Below, in pieces: positions 40,625 to 51,785 of a stretch of 64,000 nt of DNA. The stretch lies in the NCBI RefSeq assembly GCF_000220395.1, contig NW_004086050.1:1-64000 (forward strand), given 5' to 3'. The stretch is from Ichthyophthirius multifiliis (taxonomy: Eukaryota > Ciliophora > Oligohymenophorea > Hymenostomatida). Each line of letters opens with the position of its first letter. The stretch's first letter is position 1. The translations under genes and the position numbers were made by a program. The notes under the pieces are model-generated. The model did no database searches. It saw only the letters and a program-made list of their open reading frames with translations, and was not told the DNA's origin.

Positions 40625-41483
40625 TAATTTTATTTATTTTCTTTTTTTTTTATTTTTAAAAAAATATAAAAATATTTTATTAAAAAAAAAAAAATTTCTC
40701 TTTTACTATTTTTTATTCTTTATTTATTCTTATATTTATTTATTTTTATATTTAATAATTTTTTTTTTTAAATAACAATGTTTTGCTTATAAATTTTTAT
40801 TTTAAAATAAAAATCAATCTTAGTAAATGTAAATTTAAAATGACATTATTCTTAAGAGATTTTATTAAATTGATGAATAAATTAATTCTGATAGATTTAA
40901 TTTTGAAGTTTTTTAAAGTGTTTTTTCATAAGCACTTAATAAAGATGCTTGTAATGCAATATTCGGAAATATAAGTAAATTCTAGTAATAGGATTATTAA
41001 TATTATTTTGATTTTACTTCAGATTAATGTATTTAATCTTATAATGGAATCTTTAATAATGGAATTATATTTAGTTTAAAATTTTATTTTACATTATTTA
41101 ATGATTCACAGTAATTTATAGAATATAATAATGTAGAAAATTTTGTTACTGAATTTAGATAATGGGACAAAAAATATAATTTATAATAATTACTTTAAAG
41201 TTATCTTATATATAAAAACATAATTATTATGTTAATATAATTCAATATATAAAATTCTTAAGATTTATTCAATTAAATATAAGCAGTTAATTTAATTTTA
41301 TTTATATATGCAACTTGTTCTACGGTAATTATTTTGGGAATAGGAGGATATTTCCTTATTAATAAATTTAAAAATAAAATTATCTAATCTAAATTATTAT
41401 TATCTTTATTAATGGTAGATTCTATAATTGAAAACTCTTATATTATGAGTTTTATAATAAAAAACACATAAATTAATATTTGA
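35388..41483 (+). CDS. Giant multi-pass membrane protein with PAS domain (TmcB-like)
   Basis: About 1859 residues, introns 36669-36709, 37233-37279, 38065-38112, 39769-39820 and 40497-40823. The N-terminal part has about eight membrane helices (for example LGLVSSLYLVLIILYSLFHF and ISYFCINLILLCASLMNF) with a cytosolic Cys-rich patch near 36500. A PAS domain follows at about 37310-37640: ATLLDNPGKITRLTKEV, IFGIKQEQLIGKQIDDLMP, and FGVSALLTN. Then comes a long N/K/E-rich linker, and a C-terminal half with more membrane segments, ending KNTQINI. This architecture fits the large ciliate family annotated as PAS-domain or TmcB-like membrane proteins, proposed sensors. Three single-base frame breaks occur: T7 at 35634-35640 (extra), A3 at 35860-35862 (missing) and 39334-39340 (extra). 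The last exons could be a separate gene, but the frame and intron join them well. Confidence 0.85.
40579..40617. repeat. (TA)n array inside an intron
   Basis: About 19 TA units in the 327-bp intron 40497-40823 of the PAS membrane protein gene. Confidence 0.85.
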
Positions 41484-41580
41484 ATATTTATTATATATAT
41501 ATATATATGTAAATTTATTATTTTAATTTTATAAATTATAATTTAAAATATATTAATTTATATGCTTAATAAAATATATT

Positions 41581-41619
<39 letters not shown>

Positions 41620-42027
41620 CTTTACTCTTATTCCTTATATTATAAAAAATAATTTATTTTTGATTTTTTATATTAAAAAATTTAACTAAACTTCATATTC
41701 TCTAATAATTTGCAGAATTAAAATTTATATTTTCATTTCAATATAGATAAGTAATTCTATTTTTATAAAATTATATAATAGCTTCGAAACAAAATATATA
41801 ATATCAACAATACAAAAATAATAATTTCATTTAATATTTTTATATATTTATTAATTAAAATAGTCAACTTATTTCATTAAAAAACTAGACTTAATGATGA
41901 TAAGATATGTATATTTTTCCTGATACACAACTAAATTTAATAAAAGGAATTTAATTATATTAATATATAATTAAATTACATAATCCGAAATATTAAAAGA
42001 AGAAAATAAATAATCCTTTATATATGA

Positions 42028-42381
42028 TGTAAATTACTATTTTTTAAATTTAGGGTTTATATAACCTCCTTAGAAATTTTAATAAGCTCCGCTGAGGTTT
42101 TTATTTATAAAAGGAAAGTTTTTAATTATGAATATGAGGTCACTTATGAAATATAATTAATGTAAATTGATAAATAATAATTTCAGGTTTTTAAAATTCT
42201 TGTTTTTAAAATAATGGATATTTTATAAGGGAAAAAAGATTAATGTAAAGTATATTTGGGAAATATTATCAGTAATATATATAGAATTTTTTAAAAAATA
42301 AAAAGCTAAAATTTCAAAGTAACGAACAACTGTAAAAAATTTGAAAAAAAATTGACAAATTATAGTGCCTACTGGTTATGA
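42028..42381 (+). pseudogene. Possible protein-coding relic, weakly Aha1-like
   Basis: A 117-codon frame between two TGA codons, GC-richer than its flanks. It contains LEILISSAEVFIYKRKV followed by NYEYEVTYEIQ, which recalls the R-K-G-K plus Y-[DE] strand pattern near the start of the Hsp90 co-chaperone Aha1. There is no ATG at the expected place and no second half. The similarity is faint and from memory; chance is a real alternative. Confidence 0.2.
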
Positions 42382-42454
42382 TAAAAATATATATATAATT
42401 TCTGTAAAAAAAAGTTTTCATATAAAATCCTTTAGCCATTTAAAAAAATTTATG

Positions 42455-42460
<6 letters not shown>

Positions 42461-42534
<74 letters not shown>
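42461..42534. repeat. (TA)37 array
   Basis: The longest uninterrupted dinucleotide array in the window, 74 bp, just after the possible relic. Confidence 0.9.
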
Positions 42535-42537
<3 letters not shown>

Positions 42538-43292
42538 TTTTATGTATCTTTTTATTCCTTAAAATTATTTAATTATTTTTTAGTCTAATTATAAGCAGCC
42601 AGTATAAATATACTTTTATAAATAAAACAATGATTATATACTTAAAATTAAGAATTTGAAAAAATAAAACTTGAAAAACGAAGAATTTATTACTATTAAA
42701 AAAATATAAAATAAAGAATTTTAGTATAATTTAAATTTCTTTTTGGAAGATTTACTTCTCTATAATATTGGCATGTAATATTTTTTGTTTTTAATTTTTT
42801 AAGGTTTCCATCATAATTAATATATGATCTTTTACATATTGTGGAGTAAAATCGACTGTATATATTCAAAATTTAATTATAAAATATAATACTTTTTTAT
42901 CGTTAAATAATTTTATAATAAAGTTTAAAATATAAATGATTTAAATTAGATTTATGATTACTTTTGGTATTAATTTATTTGAATATTATTTTTGTTGTTG
43001 TTTATTTTTAGTAATTAAAATTTACTATTTTGTGAAATTGTGTATATTTATTTATGATTATTTTTTTAGTTTTTATTAATTTAATTGTTTATTTTTAAAT
43101 TTTTAAAGTATTTTTTAATATTTAAGTCTTTCTCTTCTTTTTTGTTTAAATAATGTTCATTAAATAAAAATTATAACAATATGAAAATGTAAAAAAATTA
43201 TAAAAAATAAAAGGGGATGATAATATACATTTTTATCAAAATATTATTAATCTATTAAATTTACTTCTTAATTTTAAATACTTTTAATATTT

Positions 43293-45758
43293 TCAGATTT
43301 CTCTCTATCTTTACACCAAATTATTTTATCCTCCGAATTTCCTTTCTTCATTAACTTAAATATCCAGTAAAAAATCTGGTAAATATTCATCATAATATCT
43401 AAATTCAATTTTTTAAAGAACACCATTATTCATTTTGAAACAAATATCATTCGAAAGTTAGTTTCTTTCCAAATCTTTCTAACATAAAATTTAGTTAATT
43501 CCCTCTTCATAGGCTTTACTAATACTTTCATATTCAATAAAAGGCAATTTGATAATTTATTAATGTTCCATAGTAGCTTCATATTCATCTATTTCAATAA
43601 CGTCAGGACAAAAAGGCTTTATGTACTTTTAGAAGGAATTTTAGAAAGACTATGGGAGTAAATTTACATTTTCTGGATGTAAAATACATAGCAATTATTT
43701 AAAAGGGGTAAAGCTTTCCGTTTTTTCAAAAAATGCAATAAAATATGGATTTCTTTATAAATAATTTACTATATCTTAAACAAAAGGTGCATAATAATTA
43801 GGATAATAATAAGTCCAGGAAGATTTTCGTATTCCTTAGAAATAATAAACTAATGTAAATTAGAAACCTTCCAAATATTTTTCAATTAAAAAATCGAGTT
43901 CTTTTTATGAATTTACTTTTAGCTTTTCTTACAAATAATCTTTTCGTTATTTTTCATCTATTTTTTATTCATTTTTTTCTTATTCTATTTCTTATTAGAC
44001 TTATAGAACTTAGATAGGAAGTGACTATTAGTTTATGTTTTTTTCCTATTCTTCTGAATCACTTGGGTTATTTATTATCTTTTCTTCATGTATAGACAGT
44101 TATTATAATAATTTAAGTTGGTCTTCAGGAAACTATATATCGATAATATTATTTTAATCAACTTATTTTTTTCTATAAGAAGATTTTCTTATTTTAAAAA
44201 GTCGTTTTTTAATTCAAATTGAGGCTCAAGATTAGCCACTATTTAAAAGAAATTTAAAATATTAGAAAATTAAATAATTCCTCTTTCACTTAAATAGTTT
44301 TGGGCTGTTTTTAAATAATCCTTATGAAGACATAAGAGTTTATCTAAAATATGTTATTCTTTATAGAATGTTTTTTTTATATATATGTAATTTTACTTGG
44401 GTAAAAAGTCATTTCCTGCAAACAAACTTAAAAATACAATGTCGTCTAGAATTTTCATTGGGTTATACATTAAATTAATTATTTCATTTCTTTCAAAAGT
44501 TTCTTTATATTTTTTCAAAAGTGATCTTTTTAAACAATTAATGTCTATTATTTCATATTTTAAGTTATATTTATTTTCATCGCCGCTATTATCTTTATTT
44601 TCTTAATTTTTTTCATTATTTGTTTCTTAGTTTGTTAGATGCCTATTATTATCTGTATTATCATATTTTGTTTCGTGATTATTTTTATGTCTTCTTTAAT
44701 AATTGGATTATTTTTCTTTATTATTATCTTCAACTTTTTTTTCTTCTTCTTCTATGTTATTTTTTTCTTTTTATTTATTATCTTATTCTTAATGCTTATT
44801 TTCTTCTTTATGTTTATTTTTATAATTAGGTCTTTATTCTCTCAAAATCAATATTTTTCTACCTATAGCAGATAAAGAGAGTAAAATAAGATCAGCATCA
44901 GGACTAACAATACAATGAGTTAATTTAAAATTTTTATGCTTTCTAATAACTTCTAGTATTTTATGTTCTCCTTCGCCTTAGCAATTACTATCACTGATTA
45001 TAATATGAAGCCTTTTGTATGTAAAATCTGTTTTTTCATTTAAAGGTTATTCTTCTTGTATTTTTTTTTCAAAATGTTCTCTTATTCTTTTATTTAATTC
45101 AAACATGAAAGGAGTACCAGGTGAAACAGAATTACTTGGAACTGTTTATTCTTTTATTTATATCCCTTAATTTTTAAAGTCTTCTTTAGTTTGGTTTAGA
45201 TTTTTTTAGGCATGAAATCTTCTTTATCTTTATTAATTCATTTTTGCACGAGGACATGTTCCATCTATGTTATATTTTATTATATAAAATAAAATAAAAT
45301 TTAAATAAATACATATATTAATGAAGATTTTTAACATTATTTTTTTATAATTTTTTTTAAAAAACATAATCAATAAACAAACAAAAAAAGGCGAGTAAAA
45401 ATGGATTTAGGCCTTTTATAACTTTGATTGATTTTTAAAAAAATTTAAAGAAAAAATAAAAAAAGTCCATGACAAGAATTAATATATATATTGTACCCAT
45501 CATTAAATAAACTTATGATTATGGCTCTATTAATTGTATTATTGACTCAATATGTGTGAGAATGTTTTAATATATTTAATCTAGAGACTATGGATTTAAT
45601 AAATACTAGTTTAAATCATCTTTTATGTACTAATAACAGAAACTATTTACATCTATATAAAGGCAATCTACATATTTTTTCTTTCCACTTTAATATATTT
45701 TACGAATACAAAAAGGATATCTTCTACATATCCAACCAAAATAACCTGGCACACCCAT
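43293..45758 (-). CDS. XRN-family 5'-3' exoribonuclease
   Basis: Degrades 5'-monophosphate RNA processively (Xrn1 cytosolic, Xrn2/Rat1 nuclear). Exons 45758-45497 and 45264-43293 flank a 232-bp intron; about 744 residues, the core of an XRN. It starts MGVPGYFGWICRRYP, has LYIDVNS, then the split DGTCPRAKMNQQRQRRFHAQ, SVSPGTPFMFEL, IISDSNCQGEGEHKI, SPDADLILLSL and DDIVFLSLFAGNDFLPK, all family signatures with the catalytic acidic residues. Later YLEGFQFTLVYYFQG and SSWTYYYPNYYAPF match the conserved core end. About 100 residues of N/K/E low complexity separate LRE from the DDIVFL block. One base is missing in T7 (44166-44172). It lacks a long C-terminal extension. Xrn1 versus Xrn2 cannot be decided. 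Confidence 0.95.
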
Positions 45759-47439
45759 TTTTTTTTAGTTACTATTTAATTATATAATTTTTTTTGTTTT
45801 ATTAAAATGAATGTATTATTTAATTTAAAAAAATTTAAAAGTTAAAATTAAAAAAAATAAAATATATAATCTAATTAAAAATGATATATGTATTTAAAAA
45901 AAATGATAAAATTGAAAGTAAATATATTATAAAATATAACATTTTATAAAATAAAATATTTTTTAAGATAAAAATTAAAAATAATTTATAAAATAAACAT
46001 GGTAAAAATATAATAAAAATAAATAAGTTTTTATAAGTATTAACGAATGCTATATAAAAATGTATATAAATAAAAAAATAATATGATAAATATAAAAATA
46101 TTTATTTTTGATAAATAAAATAAAAATTAAATATATAAATAGATGTTTACTATTATATAAAACAGAAATTATATATATAAATATAAATATTATATAATAT
46201 ATATTTATAAATATATTATATTATAATATATATATATATAATTTTATTTATATATATATTATTATATTTTAAAAAGAAAATAAATATATCTTTTATAATT
46301 AATAAATAAAAATAAATTTTATTTAATTTTACTATATTAATTATTATATAATTTATACATGTAATATATAAAATAGATTATATTTATCTAAATTAAAATT
46401 AACCTTATATCTAATATTTTTAATTAATAAAGTATTTTTTACATAATAATAATTAAATAATTATCTTAAAAGATTTTAAATTAATTTAAAATAACATTAT
46501 ATAATTTATTTATTTTTTTTAAAAAAAATTAAATTTATTTACATAATTTGTAATATGATTTAATTTTTGATTAGAGAATATTTATAACATACAAATAGAA
46601 TATTATTCTATATAATATTCATAAATAGAAAATTTTTTATTATTTTAATAATCATATTCAATATTTTAATCTTTAAATATTATTGTAAAATTTATATATT
46701 TATTATTATAATAAGAAATTTTTTCTTCTTAATTTGTTTCTTAAAAAGTTTCAAATTATTTAATCATTTTTTAAAATTATAATTGAATATAATTAAGATA
46801 TTTTAATTATTTTTTATATGTTTTATACAAAATAAAGTATTATATTTATAATTTAATTTTAAATCTATTATTGTGTTAATTTAAATGGAAATATTAAACT
46901 TTTTGAAGTTTTTATATTTAATATAGTTATTAATTTTTTAATTTTTAATTATATTTATATCTATCCTTTTTATTAAGAAATAAAACATATAATTAGATTG
47001 TATAGAATTTTTATATTTTTTGTATATGAATATTAACTTTTTGAAATATCTATCTGTTAAAATTTCAGAATATTATATATAAAAATAAATAACAATTAAA
47101 TGAATAAATTTAATATATATTTATTATTCTGATAATGATTACAGTTTAAAATGTTTTATTTATGATTGTATTTAATAAAAAAATATTTTTTTAAAGTCTA
47201 AAATACATTGATTTATTAAAAATTGATTTTTTTTAATTTATCTTTTTTATTATTACATTTTTTTAAAAAAATAAATTAAAAAAATTTTTATTATTCGATT
47301 ATTTTTAAAAAATAAAAAACTTAGTAAAAAAAATAAGGTGATAAAAAAATTAATAGTCTTTTTTTTTATTATACAAAAATAATAATAATTTTATAGATAT
47401 GTATAAAAAAATTTAATTATATAATATAAAAAATAAAAA
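45759..47439. other. AT-rich divergent intergenic region
   Basis: Upstream of the XRN and kelch-like genes. (TA)n-like tracts at 46165-46260. No gene recognised. Confidence 0.5.
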
Positions 47440-48834
47440 ATGAATTATAAATAAACATAAAATCTTGAAAATCTTGAAAAATTTGATTCACTTTCTCATT
47501 TTATGAGAAACTGAAACTTAAATAACAGCCAAAAATATCCTTTTTATAACAATATAGATACATAAAATATCGGAATTCATTAATAATTAATATATAATAC
47601 ACTTTTTAACGGTTCTAAATACAACAATAAAAATATTGGAATTCCTTAAAATTAAATAAAGGAAACATTCGATGAATATTTAGATAGAAAATATAATTTT
47701 TATAGAAAAAATTAAGAAGAAGATTTTTTAAAAACAACTAATAGTTTAAAGGAAATACTTTATAATGAAAATAATGAAATTAATGACATTTTTTTTGAAA
47801 AACAGTTTTAACAGTTTTAAAAAAATTTAAATGAAAAAAAGGTTTCTTCATCTGTTTAATAAACTTAAGAAGTATGTAAAATATACAACACGATGTACAT
47901 AAAATCTCCGGAAAATCTTCTCTATATTATAAATTTAGATTATTATACATTCCAAATACACCAATTAGATTTTCCAAATATAAATTATAGCTAAATCCAA
48001 CTTTAAAATAGTGAAAAAATGCTTCTTATAAGTGGAAAAAAAAATTCTTATAGTATATTGGATCCTTAAATATATATTTTAGATTGGGAAAGGAAAAAAT
48101 ATAAGGTCTGTGGGAGATTAAATTATAGCAGAAATTAAAGTTTAGTTTTTTAAATAGAAAATTTTGTGTATATAATTGGCGGTTTAGGTGACTATGGAGA
48201 GATTTTATATTCTTGTGAGAAATTCGAGATTCGGGAATAAAAAATATATTCTATGAAAAATATTAATAAAAGCTTTAAAAAGAATTTAATTACAGGATGC
48301 TCTTGTTTATAAAATAAAAGCATTTATATTTGCGGATTCCCTTTTTTTGTTAATGATAATGCAGAATTCTCTAAATATGATATTTTGGGCGGATTTTGGT
48401 TTGATTTTAATATTAATATGGGCTTATTGAAGATTAAATAACCGAAATTTGTATATATTTAATTTGATTTTTTTAGCGGGAAGATGTTTTGTTTATGTTA
48501 AAGTTTAAATACAGTCTAAAATTATTGCCTAGAGCTTAAAATTGATGGGTTTGATTAAAATTAAGAAGATTAATAAGAAAATAATGAATAATAAATATTT
48601 TTCGATGAAAATAATTTTTATGTGAAAAGAAGGGATATTTTGTAAAAAAAGAGCAATAATTTAGTCGAGGTTTTTTAGAAGGCTTTTTGTGATTTAAAAA
48701 AGCCTATTTTTTTAAAAAAAAATGATTAATAGGAATTTTCCTGTTTTTTTTTGGAAGAAAATAATCCTATTATTATTCAAAAAATCTCTTTTTTATAAAA
48801 AAATAAAGAAAATATATTATTAAAATGTGTTTGA
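47440..48834 (+). CDS. Kelch-repeat-like protein with an early in-frame TGA
   Basis: A 465-codon frame without introns, from ATG 47440 to TGA 48832-48834. Residues 1-24 are followed by an in-frame TGA at 47512-47514, yet the same frame continues with sequence of the same N/Q-rich style (NNSQKYPFYNNID). The next in-frame ATG is only at about 47892. The C-terminal half looks like kelch propeller blades: IYILDWERKKYKVCGRL, then FVYIIGGLGDYGEILYSCEK, then IYICGFPFF, that is V-Y-[IV]-[IV]-GG with a conserved spaced Tyr/Trp. Kelch domains are protein-interaction propellers. The TGA may be a sequence error, a selenocysteine or readthrough codon, or mean that translation starts downstream. Confidence 0.72.
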
Positions 48835-48887
48835 AAAAAATAAATCTTTTATTTATATGAGTATAATATATAAGAGAAAAAAAAAAA

Positions 48888-50263
48888 ATGTTTTTATTAA
48901 AAAAATTAAATAAATTTCCTTTTTAATAAAAAAAACTTTTTTATTTTATTTCTCATAATAACAATAAGAATTAACTGTTCTTCGTTAAAAACTTTAAAAA
49001 GCATTAAATAATAATGATAAATAATAATAAATATAAATACTAAATCAATAAATAGTTTTATAGAAGAAGCTAAATAATTCTCCTATTTAATTAATTTAAG
49101 ATCAGAGACATCTTGCGTCGTTACTTTAGCAAAGTAATTAAAGATAATAAGCTTTAAAAATATATTAGGATGCATTAGAATAATCCAAAAATGTAAAAAA
49201 TGAGGAAATTTGGTTTTAATTGTATATAGAAACGGCTGATTTGTACAAATAAGAGGGAAATATTTAAAAAGCGGAAGATTTATATGAATAAGTGTATAAT
49301 AAAACATAGGAAAATATTGAAAAATATACAGATAAGTAAGAAGTTATATAGGATTTATTAATTAGTATTGCGGAAATTTCCTAATAGAAAAATGATGTTG
49401 AAAAAGCTGAAAAATATTTCGAGAAAGTTAAAAAGAATATTCCTTTAAAAGATATTCAAAAACCAAAATAAAAAATTCAATATGCATTCGCATGTGAAAA
49501 TCTAGCAAATATAAAATTATAAAAAGGACTTTTGGATGAATCTTAATAAGATTTTGAAGAAGTTTTGGCTGTTTATGGCCAAGAATTTGGCATTAGTAGT
49601 CCTTATTTGGTTAGTACGTATATAAATTTAGCTATTATATTCATTAATAAGGGCTAGTATGAGGAATCTTTGAAACTTTGTGAAAGATCGAGAGGTATTT
49701 TTGAATAAAATAATGAAAGTTTAGAACAATAAGTACTTATTTCGATACTTAGAGTGGAAACTTAAGCTTTATAGAAATTAAAAAGATTTGAAAAAAGTAT
49801 ATAAATTTTAGATTAAGTATAATAATTGAGTAAAAATATAAATTTAATAGTCGAATGTATTGCTTAGAAAGGTTATTTATTAATAAAAATGTAAAATTTT
49901 GAAAAAGCGTAAGAATAGATTTCAAAAGGGATTGAAATTTGCTAAAAATATCAAAACAATCCTTTTAAATATATTCTAGAATGTTAATTAAGTTATATTT
50001 TATTAGAAAAAAAAGAAAATATTGAATAAGCATTTTAATTAGCAAAAGATGCGTTTGATTTTACTAAAATTAATAATCCTAATAGCCCTAATATGGGGGA
50101 TTAACTTTTTATTATGGGAAAAGCATAATTTTTAATGGGAAATTTAAAATAAGCTCAAAAATATTTAGGATAAGCAGAAGAGATATTGGAAAGATATAAT
50201 GATGAAGAAAGTAAAGAGAGTTTGAAAAAGGTTTAGGCAATTATATAAATTTTAAAATAATGA
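48888..50263 (+). CDS. Tetratricopeptide-repeat protein
   Basis: From 49106 to the TGA at 50261-50263 one frame encodes 385 residues of clear TPR pattern: QQALKIYQDALEQSKN, ETADLYKQEGNIQKAEDLYE, EKAEKYFEKVK, VSTYINLAIIFINKGQYEES, then YILLEKKENIEQAFQLAKDA and MGKAQFLMGNLKQAQKYL. Each has the A-x6-G/A-x10-Y/A spacing of the TPR helix pair. Upstream, an ATG at 48888 opens a basic Phe/Leu/Asn-rich stretch (MFLLKKLNKFPF..) that could be a mitochondrial presequence. Connecting it to the repeats needs two frame changes, between about 49030 and 49106, which I could not resolve as introns. The start is therefore uncertain. TPR proteins are adaptors; partner unknown. Confidence 0.75.
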
Positions 50264-50266
50264 ATA

Positions 50267-50306
<40 letters not shown>

Positions 50307-50478
50307 ATATATTTATACATATTTTTTTTTCTTTATTATATATATTCTTTATAATTAATATATTGCCTTTAGTTAAATATTTATCTTGCTTTTTTAAATT
50401 TATTAAGAATTAAGAAAAAAAAGGAAATAAGAAAATAAATTAAAATCTTTTAAAACTAAAATAAAAAATATATATAAA
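50264..50478. repeat. Short spacer with (TA)n arrays
   Basis: (TA)n tracts interrupted by TTTA at about 50270-50313, between the TPR and LITAF-like genes. Confidence 0.7.
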
Positions 50479-51611
50479 ATGAAAGAATTAAAAAATAAAA
50501 CTTCATAAAATAAAATTGAATAATTAACCTTAGGAGATTAGTATAAATATATATATTTTAATCAAAATTAATATTATATAAAATATAATCAAATAAACAA
50601 AATTCAGGCCAGAAAAAATAAAATGCCCATATTGTGCCGCACAAACAAATACTTAAATTTAATTCAGAAATGGTTTTTTGACATACACATTAAGTTTATT
50701 AGTACTTGTAACAATTCCATTGTTAGCATCGATATTTTTGATACCAATAGTAATTTTATTAACTAAAAATCTATGCCATATGTAAAAAAATAAAACTAAA
50801 AAATAATTTAAAAATATATATTGAACAAAATAAAAAGATGTTTATGTTGTGATAATAAAGTTGGTTCAAATGGAAATTTAATATATGCATTAAATATAAA
50901 AGATGGTATTGTTTCATTTAAAATAGGAGAAATAGGTTTTATTTTAACTAGAAAAATAATATTAAATATAATAATATTAATAATAACATTTCTTGTAATA
51001 ATGTACAAAATCAAAAATACAACATATCATAGTCATAAATATGGACATTCACATGCTAATGATTTATGTATTATATATATAAATGTTATTTTAAATATTT
51101 GTTTTTTTTAGTATATTATACAAATAGTACATGGAATGTATTCATATCTGAATGTAGTATTTAAAAATTCCGAGAGAAAGGATAATAATAAATGTCCTAT
51201 TGTTGGAATAATCACATTGATAGAACTATTGTTTCATGGGAAGGTCATGTAATTAGAGTAGAAGATCTTTGAGGAAGTCTTTAATAATACATACATCACG
51301 CAGTAACAATACTAATATTAATGGATCCTACAGAATAGACAGAAGACAATAAATACCCAGATTTACTCTTAACTTTTGATAGTGAATTAGTAGGTGATTA
51401 TGCTTAAGTTTTAGATTAAATAAGTAGAGGAAGTCATATTGGATTTAATGCTACTTGCAAAAGCGTAGGTTTGGATAATTAAACAAGACATTTTCATGTT
51501 AGGAATATATGGAAATTGGAAGGGGAGAAATATATTGAACCTCATATTCATCATAATGGAAGATATAAAGACACTAGTAGAAATATTAGAAAAACAGATT
51601 AAAAAATATGA
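50479..51611 (+). CDS. LITAF-like zinc-ribbon membrane protein with C-terminal extension
   Basis: Exons 50479-50540, 50608-50781, 50838-51067 and 51112-51611 join in phase (introns 67, 56 and 44 bp) to about 321 codons. The N-terminal LITAF-type part has KCPYCAAQTNTQIQF, a hydrophobic segment (LSLLVLVTIPLLASIFLIP) and then NLCHICLCCDN, the split zinc site around a membrane-inserted helix. LITAF proteins act at endosomal/lysosomal membranes. A second membrane helix follows (LNIIILIITFLVIM), then a His-rich stretch and a soluble domain (VSWEGHVIRVEDL.. to HVRNIWKLEG) that may be an OB-like beta barrel. An in-frame TGA stands at 51270-51272 in the phrase VEDL(TGA)GSLQQ; good sequence continues to the TGA at 51609-51611. 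Without readthrough the domain would be cut. Confidence 0.72.
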
Positions 51612-51785
51612 TAATAATTATTTATTTTCTTATTCAAATAAATAAATAAAAATAATAAATATAATATATAATATATATTATATTGGAGTTTATTATTTTA
51701 TTTTCCTAAAAAAATATTTTTATATATTTAATTTATTTATTTATTTTGTTTATTTTTTAAAAAGAAAAAACAAAAATTATTTTTT

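Larger units (their letters stand above)
41484..43292. other. AT-rich spacer between convergent genes
   Basis: Contains (TA)n at 41576-41619 and 42461-42534 and a possible gene remnant at 42028-42381. Both flanking genes end here, so little promoter function is expected. Confidence 0.5.

Noticed and set aside
40572-40775. Open frame over (TA)n giving alternating Tyr-Ile
   Set aside because: Translation of a dinucleotide repeat inside an intron.
42365-42562. Open frame ending in a Tyr-Ile alternation
   Set aside because: Mostly the (TA)37 array; the start overlaps the possible relic in another frame.
44397-44875. Plus-strand Phe-rich open frames
   Set aside because: Antisense to the low-complexity N/K/E insertion of the XRN gene.
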